This document shows, in pieces, positions 46,095 to 53,689 of a stretch of 64,000 nucleotides of DNA. Numbering within the stretch: the first letter of the stretch is position 1; each line of letters opens with the position of its first letter. Source of the stretch: Fodinibius roseus (lineage in GTDB: Bacteria; Bacteroidota; Rhodothermia; Balneolales; Balneolaceae); the NCBI RefSeq assembly GCF_900129315.1, contig NZ_FQUS01000012.1, positions 86,176-150,175 of the forward strand, in the 5' to 3' direction. The notes beneath the pieces are model-generated. The model saw only the letters and a program-made list of their open reading frames with translations. It was not told the DNA's origin and did not search any database. The position numbers and the translations under genes are program-made.

Positions 46095-46707
46095 CGAGAT
46101 ATTTTTTTACCATGCTCAAACGGTTGCTTAACGCAGCTGAATCGATATGGGCTTCGTACCGGTTGAGTTTATCTGTGGAAATTCGATTTTTGATTTCGAG
46201 AGCATTCCATCGAAGGGCTTTGATATCACCTGTGTCTTTTACTTCGTGATGCAGATACAGGTAATCGATTAAGGTTTTTTCCGGATTAGCTACAGCGTAG
46301 CGATGAGTGCCGTTATCCCATTCCTCAAGCTGATATCCGAAAAAAAGCGAGGGTTTCACGTGCCGGTAGGAAAACTTTCCGACAGGCGTATCAAATGAAT
46401 TCGTTTTTAGGGTAGTACAGGAAGTGACCTGAAACACGCCCTCCGGGATAAAGCCATATCGCGATAAAGCCGACTCCAGGGATACATAAGAAGGATGATA
46501 CAGCTGGTTGGCCGTGTAATACAGGAAAGGCTCATCAACCTTCCGATCGGAAAAATAGTAGTATCGATTCCGTAGTTTCCGGATATAGCCTTTTTTCTGC
46601 CACTCCACCAGCCTCCGACTGTCAAAACCGGGGTAATGCTTCTCTATCTCCCGGATTGAAAAGCACGGAAAGACTTTCATTTCCTCGCGGAACTCTGGGT
46701 AATTCAT
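46081..46707 (-). CDS. AbiEi-family antitoxin
   Basis: The 208-residue protein begins with a winged helix (CFSIREIEKHYPGFDSRRL and VEWQKKGYIRKLRNRYYYFS), followed by the AbiEi_2-like body with YHPSYVSLESALSRYGFIPE and NPEKTLIDYLYLHH. AbiEi represses its own promoter and counteracts AbiEii without protein contact (type IV). It overlaps the toxin gene by 14 bp. A perfect 10-bp inverted repeat lies directly before its start. A fragment of this gene is also found at 50895. Confidence 0.88.
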   Translation of the reverse strand: MNYPEFREEMKVFPCFSIREIEKHYPGFDSRRLVEWQKKGYIRKLRNRYYYFSDRKVDEPFLYYTANQLYHPSYVSLESALSRYGFIPEGVFQVTSCTTLKTNSFDTPVGKFSYRHVKPSLFFGYQLEEWDNGTHRYAVANPEKTLIDYLYLHHEVKDTGDIKALRWNALEIKNRISTDKLNRYEAHIDSAALSNRLSMVKKYLDVIT

Positions 46708-46711
46708 CTAA

Positions 46712-46755
46712 TTTGTTTCTATTTTTTGTTAATAATAACAATTTTTAGAAACAAA
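46712..46755 (-). promoter_or_regulatory. Palindromic operator candidate of the AbiE operon
   Basis: TTTGTTTCTA (46712-46721) and TAGAAACAAA (46746-46755) form a perfect 10-bp inverted repeat. A second inner inverted pair is TTGTTA/ATAACAA. It starts five bases before the antitoxin ATG, where AbiEi repressors are known to bind inverted repeats. Confidence 0.7.
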
Positions 46756-46812
46756 AACATTTATTAATTACTATTGTTACTCTCTTGGAATGCCCTTTGC
46801 TAAAAGTGTTTT

Positions 46813-47031
46813 GGATGTTCCATTTTTTTCAGCGACGCAATCCCTTGCACCTTTTGGCTTGATCCAAAAGGTGCATAAAAAAATCAAGGCTGAGAAAACT
46901 CAGCGCCCGGCGTCTGCTGCGGCTCCGGAGAAAAATATAAACTCACCCGACCGACGTCGGGTTCGCACAAATATTTTTCCTATTCCTCCGCCTTGCCTCC
47001 GCCACCCCGGGCGCTGACTTTTCAAGGCCGG
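46813..47031 (+). repeat. Structured intergenic repeat, copy B
   Basis: 219 bp with the same orientation as copy A. The two differences from A are GTTCGCAC for GTTCGGAC and CTTGCCTCC for CTTGCGTCC. Together A and B bracket the AbiE pair as direct repeats. Confidence 0.9.
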
Positions 47032-47119
47032 GGAATAGATCCTATCCGGGATGCTATGCTGATAAGCTCAGTAGTTAATCAACAATAAAACAGAGATAAT
47101 TACAAATAATGGTGTACTT

Positions 47120-47866
47120 TCATTTGATTTGAGAGCCCACCAGTACCCCGGCCCCGATACTGGTCCCGATTATGCCCCATTTGGGAATCCCAAAGTCTAT
47201 GGAAGGCGGCTGCTCAAGCAGTTCAATATACTTGGTGTTGATATCTTCATATTTCGTAAAAGCCTCTTCATACCCCAGCTGGTACGCCTCTGATTTTTCC
47301 TGTTCCAGCGTAAAAAGGCTGTCCTGCAGTACCATAACCTGTTGGTTCAGGCTATCCACAAGTTCAAGCTTATCTCGCTGCTGCATATACGAAATGGAGT
47401 TTTGATGGTCAATAATAAACGTCTCACTAAACCAGAGAGGCACCAGCAGGTACTCGATACCGATATCGGCTTCTTCATTGTACACCTCCGTAACCCCCCA
47501 GTCCGATTGCGCCATCTCCGGAAACGTCTCCGCCAGCTTCACCTGAAGATCCTCTTTTTTTCTAATATTCCGGACCGTCAGCTGATTTTCCTCTCGCTCT
47601 GTCTCCAAGTACTGTACCTCATCCCTCAAACGTGTCGTTTCAGACTCCAGCTGTTTTACCTGTGAACCCAGTAGGGCCTGCAGGGAATCCTTCAGTGATA
47701 CAATCACCTTTATGGAATCGCGCGATGCCCGGAGTTCCTGCATTTCAAGCTGGGCGCGCTGTACCTCTTCACGGTCAATTCCCCGCCCCAGAATAAACGA
47801 CAGGGAAATAGCCAAAAGGCCGGCGATAACACTTACGGTAATCAGTCCCTTTTTCAAATTATCCAT
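47120..47866 (-). CDS. Membrane-anchored coiled-coil protein coupled to the amidase
   Basis: From ATG 47866 the protein is 248 residues: one N-terminal membrane helix (GLITVSVIAGLLAISLSFIL), two long coiled-coil stretches (about 30-105 and 175-220), and a C-terminal Gly-rich hydrophobic tail (WGIIGTSIGAGVLVGSQ). The start overlaps the amidase stop by eight bases (ATGGATAA) and has GGAGG six to seven bases before it, a rare clear Shine-Dalgarno here. The layout recalls a spanin-like or lysis-associated partner, but no family is recognised. Confidence 0.7.
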   Translation of the reverse strand: MDNLKKGLITVSVIAGLLAISLSFILGRGIDREEVQRAQLEMQELRASRDSIKVIVSLKDSLQALLGSQVKQLESETTRLRDEVQYLETEREENQLTVRNIRKKEDLQVKLAETFPEMAQSDWGVTEVYNEEADIGIEYLLVPLWFSETFIIDHQNSISYMQQRDKLELVDSLNQQVMVLQDSLFTLEQEKSEAYQLGYEEAFTKYEDINTKYIELLEQPPSIDFGIPKWGIIGTSIGAGVLVGSQIK

Positions 47867-48821
47867 TTCGAACCTCCATCTTATTTTTTGTGATATTTTT
47901 AAATCCAAGCGCCGTTCCTATTCTTTTCACCAGGCTCTTATCTCCCTCCACAAAATCGTAACTGATCTGGTGGCCCTCTTCCACTGCATTCCGCAGCCTG
48001 ATATATGTACCCCGGTTGTTACGCTGTAATTCCTGGATCAGCCCCTTCACCATACTTCCGGCGGAAACATTCATTTTGTTAAGCTCCTTTACATTCTCCT
48101 CAAACAGGCTGTCAATTTCCTGTTCGCTCATGGTTTGGTTTTCCATGAGAGGCCGGTCCTTCTCAGTGTCTATAAATTCCAGGTCACATCCGTTGCGCAG
48201 CTGATCCCAGAAGCCGGGCATGGGGGCCGGATCCGATTTATCTTTTCGGACCATTGCATGGCCTATAATTCCATGAAAACCTTTCAGTTCCTGCCCGTAA
48301 TAATTCATCGGTTCGGCCGGCACCCGGCGGGGAATATCAAACCGGTCGCACAAAGTATTGATCAACTCAATCAGCGTAGCAACCTGTTCAGGTTCATACT
48401 GGTCAAAGATGCGATATCCGCGATAATCCATTCCGGCGTCAAATATTTCATTGGCAGGTTTTACCGTTTTGGGGGAGACGCGGTCAAAACAGTAGTAGAT
48501 TCCATCCTGCTCCAGAATACCTCCTTCGCTTGCCAGCTCAATTCCAATAAACCGTTTTTCAAAAACAATTTTATCCTCGTACTCCCAGGGAAGCCCAAAC
48601 TGCCAGGCCCAGTTTTCAGGGTCAAATATTTGATAGAGCGTACCATCCCGGCCGATCAGATACGCGGTGCCTACCATCTGTGAGTCGTTCCGCCACCAGT
48701 TATAAGTTGACTCCGCAGATCCCCCCACAGTGTGATGAATACAAATCCCCGATTTTTGATCTTTCACATTGAAAAATTCCATTTCCGGAAGCGCAAGATC
48801 TTTTTTAATGTCTAATGCCAT
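47859..48821 (-). CDS. N-acetylmuramoyl-L-alanine amidase (Amidase_2 / PGRP-like)
   Basis: The 320-residue protein has the zinc-site start GICIHHTVGGSAEST, then GTAYLIGRDGTLYQIF, FIGIELASEGG and GIIGHAMVRKDKSDPAPM. These form the T7-lysozyme-like amidase fold that cuts peptides off muramic acid; the last zinc ligand is Asp in place of Cys. After about residue 210 comes a helical C-terminal region of unknown type. There is no signal peptide, so it is likely released by lysis or another route. It precedes the coiled-coil gene and may be a domesticated phage gene. Confidence 0.85.
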   Translation of the reverse strand: MALDIKKDLALPEMEFFNVKDQKSGICIHHTVGGSAESTYNWWRNDSQMVGTAYLIGRDGTLYQIFDPENWAWQFGLPWEYEDKIVFEKRFIGIELASEGGILEQDGIYYCFDRVSPKTVKPANEIFDAGMDYRGYRIFDQYEPEQVATLIELINTLCDRFDIPRRVPAEPMNYYGQELKGFHGIIGHAMVRKDKSDPAPMPGFWDQLRNGCDLEFIDTEKDRPLMENQTMSEQEIDSLFEENVKELNKMNVSAGSMVKGLIQELQRNNRGTYIRLRNAVEEGHQISYDFVEGDKSLVKRIGTALGFKNITKNKMEVRNG

Positions 48822-49615
48822 GATTTATCCCCGTTATCTGGTTTGATTAAACTATTGATAATTTAATACTGCGGGTGATTCTGCTTCTTCTATCGACGGA
48901 TTCTGGATTTTCCCCTTGTAAGAATCCCAAAACTCTCCCGAAGAAAAGGCGCCAAAATTGACGATCAGATTAAGTTTCTCCGTTACATTCCCTGACGCTT
49001 ACATCTTTTCGCCCCAAAAGGCAGGCTACATTGAAGACGAGTTTTGCCTGCTAAAATCTATCGAATCATTTTTTTCTCTCCCCTGCAAGAAAAAATCCCG
49101 CTTTCTACAGATTCTCCTGCCCTTATATCATTCTCCACCCAAATACACACCCTTTTACCCTTCTTCTTTTCGGAAGCAGCTTTATCTACTAAGAAACAAA
49201 CGATTTTAAATAATCTCCGACCGTACGTTCCTTAGTATTATTAACAATCCCACAGTTCTCTTAAAGATTAATAAATCTTATACATAAAACCTATTGATAT
49301 ATATCGGGTGCATTTGGATTCCGGCTGGAACGCAACCTATAAGCGGCCCCTTTCCGATAAAGCTGGAAATCGTAAGCCGTGGAGAACTAGCCCGGCCCAC
49401 CCCGCCGGTAGCTTTTCAGATATCGGCTAAGCGCCATGCTGCCTCTCGGGATCTGCCGCTAAAGCCCGCCGGGGACTCCTATGCGCCGATACAACTCTTC
49501 TTCATGGTCCCAATCCTTTATAATAATTTGTATCTAATTAATTATTATATTATTAATAATAGTCATATAGGGTCAAACTTAACATTACCAAAAAAGAAAA
49601 GACGGGGAGGGAAAC
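48822..49615. other. AT-rich intergenic region with a GC-rich block
   Basis: About 795 bp with no convincing gene. 49300-49485 is a GC-rich block in AT-rich surroundings with possible pairing between GATATATATCGGG (49290) and CAGATATCGGCTAAG (49417). It could be an RNA or a remnant. No tRNA cloverleaf was found. Confidence 0.4.
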
Positions 49616-50203
49616 ATGCCATATCTAAATCTGTTCGATGAGATAAGCAGCATTGGTGAGAAGTTTTTAAAGTCTACTGACCGGGGTCATAAAGCATTAA
49701 AAAATTATACCTGGCAGCTGGGCAGTATCAATGAGTTGATCAAGCATACTCATTCGCTGGTCATAGAAAAGCTTGAGGCTATTGAGGGGACAGAGAATAT
49801 GCCTGAAGCACAGCAAGTGATCGATAGTTTGTCCGGCGGACCCCTGTCAGACAGTTTCCGCATTAACGGTCTTTGTGATATTTTCGTGGGATTTGGGGTG
49901 TCATTACGAAAGATCGTCGAGTCAGCTTCCGAAAATAACGGGGATGAGGCGTCACCGCTCTCTGCTGAAGAACAAAATCACTGGGTCTATTTTTGTGATG
50001 CCCTTGAGGAACGGGAACAAGAAGTAGCGTATCTTTATTCCAATGAAATCCAGGAGATAGGAGACCTGGTTTGGAACACGCAAAATATCAACGATCTGGA
50101 GGAGGTCAAAGAGCGTGCCCGGCGTGCTAAACATATTCTTACGGATCAGATGGCTGACTTTGACAGCCTGTCAAAAAAATTCCATAAACAATTAGGCAGA
50201 TAA
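49616..50203 (+). CDS. Hypothetical helical protein, first gene of a two-gene module
   Basis: The 195-residue acidic protein is predicted to be mostly helical (for example KALKNYTWQLGSINELIKHT and VKERARRAKHILTDQM). It has no signal peptide or membrane segment. GGGAGGGAAAC precedes the ATG. The next gene begins five bases after its stop, so they are co-transcribed. I do not recognise a family. As the soluble half of a pair with a membrane protein, it may be a regulator or effector. Confidence 0.65.
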   Translation: MPYLNLFDEISSIGEKFLKSTDRGHKALKNYTWQLGSINELIKHTHSLVIEKLEAIEGTENMPEAQQVIDSLSGGPLSDSFRINGLCDIFVGFGVSLRKIVESASENNGDEASPLSAEEQNHWVYFCDALEEREQEVAYLYSNEIQEIGDLVWNTQNINDLEEVKERARRAKHILTDQMADFDSLSKKFHKQLGR

Positions 50204-50207
50204 AAAT

Positions 50208-50915
50208 ATGGCACCCGGAGATGCTACTGGTTATAGAACTTTGTCTCATGCCCTGCGCCAGGTTATTGCCCGGCCGGATTTGATTACAGAACTTCAATCC
50301 AGGGAAACCCGCAGTAAAGCTGCGGCCAAACTTAAATTATCTGAAGTGCAGGCCACAGATCTGCTAAACATTATCAACGATCTGGAACAGAACTGGGAAA
50401 AAGCTCCATCAAAAGTCCACGTCGGTCCGCCGGACAATGATATACAGACCGATAAGGCGTTTTTCTCGGAAACCTTTAAACAACTGAGAACCACTTATCG
50501 TATCTCATTAGGTATGAGTGTGTCCATTTTTGTTGTCGGTATATCATTTTTGATCATTGCTGCCGTACGTTCTTTTACACAGCCCGAAAGCATTGAAGTT
50601 ACTTCCATTATCGGAGGCATCGGAATCGTGCAAATTGTTGCCCTGTTTTACCGAAATCCACTTGCGGATGTTGCCCGTACCGTATCGAATGCGCAGCAGG
50701 GTAAAATTACAGTTATGTCGTATCTTATCGGAGTCTCACTTGTCAATCAACAAATTGGGGAGACGACTCCAACTGCTAAACACTTGAAAGAGTTGGCTCA
50801 GCTGACGGAAGCGACACTGGGTCAGCTTCATACATACGTTGCAGGTACCGGTACCGGTTCCAAAACAAAATCGGATGAAGGTTCCGGAGCAAATGCCGAC
50901 TCCAGGGATACATAA
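50208..50915 (+). CDS. Two-helix membrane protein resembling TRADD-N-associated membrane domains
   Basis: The 235-residue protein has a helical N-terminal region (about 10-65), then two adjacent membrane helices (ISLGMSVSIFVVGISFLIIA and IEVTSIIGGIGIVQIVALFY) followed by a conserved-looking amphipathic stretch NAQQGKITVMSYLIGVSLVN. The two-helix part resembles the membrane domain found with cyanobacterial TRADD-N proteins in conflict systems, a by-eye match. Its last codons, ANADSRDT, come from a fragment of the AbiEi gene region, so the native C-terminus may have been replaced. Confidence 0.55.
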   Translation: MAPGDATGYRTLSHALRQVIARPDLITELQSRETRSKAAAKLKLSEVQATDLLNIINDLEQNWEKAPSKVHVGPPDNDIQTDKAFFSETFKQLRTTYRISLGMSVSIFVVGISFLIIAAVRSFTQPESIEVTSIIGGIGIVQIVALFYRNPLADVARTVSNAQQGKITVMSYLIGVSLVNQQIGETTPTAKHLKELAQLTEATLGQLHTYVAGTGTGSKTKSDEGSGANADSRDT

Positions 50916-50938
50916 GAAGGATGATACCGCTGGTTGGG
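50895..50938 (-). pseudogene. Fragment of the AbiEi antitoxin gene
   Basis: 33 bases starting GCCGACTCCAGGGATACATA are identical to 46471-46503. After one mismatch, nine or ten more bases match. The fragment forms the 3' end of the membrane-protein gene and marks a recombination point. Confidence 0.8.
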
Positions 50939-50942
50939 GAGA

Positions 50943-51476
50943 CTATTCTCCCTCTGATGATTCTGCCGGCTCAAACAGCAGGACTTTCTCGTCACTATAG
51001 AAGATACGTAGTTGTTTTCCGTTGATCCGATAGCTTTTAGCAGCCTTAAGGGCATTAAAAAACATATTTTCTTTAGAGCCGTCAGGCTGACCCATTTTCG
51101 TCTGACCGTGAAAATAAATAGTTAAGGATTGATTTCCGTCTGAACCTATATCATAGGTAAAAAAACCTTCATTTGGATGACCCTGGACCTTCATATGCCA
51201 CTTGCCACAGGGAGACTTACTGGAATTACACTTTAAATTTTGCTTCGTAAATGTAACTGTATAACCTCTGCCCCATTCAGGTAGATTCTCAACAAGAATT
51301 CGATCTCCGTCAGCTTCCAGAAAAGCAACAAGCTGCCAGGTGGGTCCGACCAGCGTGGTGTCAGCTTCGGCGGTTAATTCAGAATTACTTAAGGGATGCC
51401 CTTGATTGCAGGCTGTCCCTCCGAAAATTCCAACCGTAAGTATGAACAGATAGATATTAGGCGTTTTCATATTCAT
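50943..51476 (-). CDS. META-domain-like lipoprotein
   Basis: The 177-residue protein has a leader ending in GGTACN, a weak lipobox. It has the META/HslJ pattern: GPTWQLVAFLEADGDR, a central strand region with CNSSKSPCGKWHM, and the end FFNALKAAKSYRINGKQLRI followed by FYSDEKVLLFEPAE. META proteins in the envelope are linked to heat or drug resistance in other species; function here is unknown. Its 3' part is duplicated as a remnant at 56128. Confidence 0.65.
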   Translation of the reverse strand: MNMKTPNIYLFILTVGIFGGTACNQGHPLSNSELTAEADTTLVGPTWQLVAFLEADGDRILVENLPEWGRGYTVTFTKQNLKCNSSKSPCGKWHMKVQGHPNEGFFTYDIGSDGNQSLTIYFHGQTKMGQPDGSKENMFFNALKAAKSYRINGKQLRIFYSDEKVLLFEPAESSEGE

Positions 51477-52101
51477 GCCATTGCCAATAGATGTTTTGCT
51501 CCCCGATATAGTTAGATTTCATCAGAACCAGGGGGCGGCGGCACAATGACCTCCGAAACAGCCACTCCCTCCCTGGATTCGGAAGAGCTCCTGCCTTTCT
51601 TCAAGTACTCGCTGTATGATCTATACACGCAAACCCAGGCCGACAACTATTCTAATAGTCTATTTTTTTTTATTTAATTTACAAGAAATCCACCCCAGTA
51701 ACATCCCCCTCCCTTTTTCGTATGGTGTATCTGGTATTATTTTTATTGGGAATGGGAATACGTTTATAAAGATCATGGTGAGGAATGGCAGCTTTTCCTG
51801 CTGTAATTCTCCCACCGAACGAAGGGCAAAAACTGCGAAACGAGTCCGGCCACCGCATGGAACGAACAAGGCTTGCCCGTGGATTTGGAGACGCGGCACG
51901 CACTCTTTGATGATTCGATTCCTCTTGCGCACGGCCGAATTTCCCGAATTAGCAGTAAAGAACAGCGGTTGGGAACCGTGCTGCATGTTTCCCCATTTAT
52001 TTACACCTTATGAGATTAGAGCACTGAAATCAATAGAGGGCTTTGAACCTTAGGCATTAATTTTAATATCTATAAATATTAACGACCGATTCAGGAGGAT
52101 T
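51477..52101. other. Intergenic region with possible decayed coding fragments
   Basis: A 43-codon frame at 51546-51677 (MTSETATPSLDSEELLPF...) and a frame near 51858 reading WNEQGLPVDLETRHALFDDS look protein-like. They are broken by stops and share no start, so they may be pieces of dead genes. The last 60 bp should hold the M16 promoter; AGGAGG lies before 52102. Confidence 0.4.
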
Positions 52102-53652
52102 ATGAAGCTAAAAAGAATCATTGTTGCACTGGGATTGCTGGGGGCCTTTTTCTTGTCAGCCGCGCAGGCGGGCCTGGCGCAATCACTGGACGATTTTGAA
52201 GAAAAAGTAACGGAATTCACCCTCGACAACGGGCTCACCTTCATCATCATAGAGCGCCCGGTGGCCCCGGTGGTCAGTTTTGCCACCTATGTGAATGTGG
52301 GCGGAGCCAACGAGCCGGTGGGACATACGGGCATGGCCCATATTTTTGAGCATATGGCCTTCAAGGGCACCCACACCGTAGGCACTACCAACTGGGAAGA
52401 GGAGCAGCAGGTGCTGGAAGAGCTCGACCATACCTACCAGCAGTGGCTGGCCGAAAAGTACAGCACGTCGCCCGACTCCGCCCGGATGGATACGCTGTGG
52501 AGCCGGTTCGAAGCCCTCCAGGAGGAGGCAGGAGAATATGTGGTCAATAATGAATTCTCCCAGATCATCGATCGCAACGGCGGCACCGGCATGAACGCCA
52601 CCACCAGCCAGGACCGCACCAACTATTTTTACAGCCTCCCGGAAAACCGCCTCGAGCTTTGGTTCAGCCTCGAGTCCGACCGCTTTAAAAACCCGGTCTT
52701 CCGCGAGTTCTACAAGGAGAAAGAGGTGGTCCGCGAGGAACGCCGCTCCAGCTATGAATCACAGCCGGTCGGACGGCTCTATGAAGAATTTCTGGCCGTC
52801 GCCTACACCGCGCACCCCTACGGGCGCCCCACCATCGGCTGGCACTCCGATATTACCGCCACGACGATGGAAGACGCCCGGCAGTTTTACAATACCTATT
52901 ACGTGCCGAACAATATCACCATCGCTATTGCCGGCGACGTGCAGCCGGAGGAAGCCAGGGATCTGGCCGAGCAGTATTTCGGCGACCTGGAAGAGGGACC
53001 CGAACCCCCGCCGGTCTATACCAAAGAGCCGGAGCAGCGGGGCGAGCGGCGATTTACGATTCAAAGCGAAGCCCAGCCCTACCTCCTGATGGGCTATCAC
53101 ACCGTCAATGACGAGCACCCGGATTTCAAGGCCCTGCGGCTGCTGGGGTCCATCCTGGCCAGCGGACGCACGTCCAAGCTTCACAAGCAGCTGGTGCAGG
53201 AAGATCAGACCGCCCTGGGATTTCAGCTGCTCAACGGCGTTCCGGGCACCAAATACGAAACCCTGTTCGGAATTCTGGGAGCACCCAACCAGGGCTTCAG
53301 CGCCGATACGCTGGAGAAATCGATCACCGCAGAAATTGAAAAAATAAAAGAGGGTGATATCTCCCGGGAAGCCCTCGACCGGGCGCGCACCAACGCCCGC
53401 GCCGACCTGGTGCGGGGCCTCGACTCCAACTCCGGGCTGGCCTCCTCGCTGGCCTCCGCCGAAAACCTTCGCGGGGACTGGCGCAAAGTGTTTACCGACC
53501 TCGAAGAGCTCGAGCAGGTTACGGTCGACGATATCCAGCGCGTGGCCCGGACGTACCTGACCAAAGACAACCGCACGGTCGGGTTCATCGTAAATAAAGA
53601 AGAGGAAAGCTCATCCGATGAGAACAGGGGGGTTGCCGATGCGAATAACTAA
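52102..53652 (+). CDS. M16 family zinc peptidase, catalytic subunit
   Basis: The 516-residue protein starts with a signal peptide (IIVALGLLGAFFLSAAQAG). The inverted zinc motif HxxEH is at H80, E83, H84 in GMAHIFEHMAFKG, with the downstream Glu in KEKEVVREERR. An M16 C-terminal domain follows (about 290-500). M16 enzymes cut peptides in a clam-shell made from two such halves. The next gene encodes a second M16 protein without HxxEH, so the two probably form a heterodimer. AGGAGG lies eight to ten bases before the start. Confidence 0.93.
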   Translation: MKLKRIIVALGLLGAFFLSAAQAGLAQSLDDFEEKVTEFTLDNGLTFIIIERPVAPVVSFATYVNVGGANEPVGHTGMAHIFEHMAFKGTHTVGTTNWEEEQQVLEELDHTYQQWLAEKYSTSPDSARMDTLWSRFEALQEEAGEYVVNNEFSQIIDRNGGTGMNATTSQDRTNYFYSLPENRLELWFSLESDRFKNPVFREFYKEKEVVREERRSSYESQPVGRLYEEFLAVAYTAHPYGRPTIGWHSDITATTMEDARQFYNTYYVPNNITIAIAGDVQPEEARDLAEQYFGDLEEGPEPPPVYTKEPEQRGERRFTIQSEAQPYLLMGYHTVNDEHPDFKALRLLGSILASGRTSKLHKQLVQEDQTALGFQLLNGVPGTKYETLFGILGAPNQGFSADTLEKSITAEIEKIKEGDISREALDRARTNARADLVRGLDSNSGLASSLASAENLRGDWRKVFTDLEELEQVTVDDIQRVARTYLTKDNRTVGFIVNKEEESSSDENRGVADANN

Positions 53653-53689
53653 CCGATCACTTTCTAATCTTTTCACCAACCAGAACCCC

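Noticed and set aside
46790..47017. 75-residue frame inside repeat copy B
   Set aside because: It translates hairpin arms of the structured repeat. The frame is not kept in copy D, so it is not coding.
44940..47031. Composite transposon around the AbiE genes
   Set aside because: The flanking repeats carry no transposase and no target duplication was seen; they are intergenic hairpin repeats.
49294..49500. tRNA or known structured RNA in the GC-rich block
   Set aside because: No cloverleaf, T-loop or other family signature could be found by eye.
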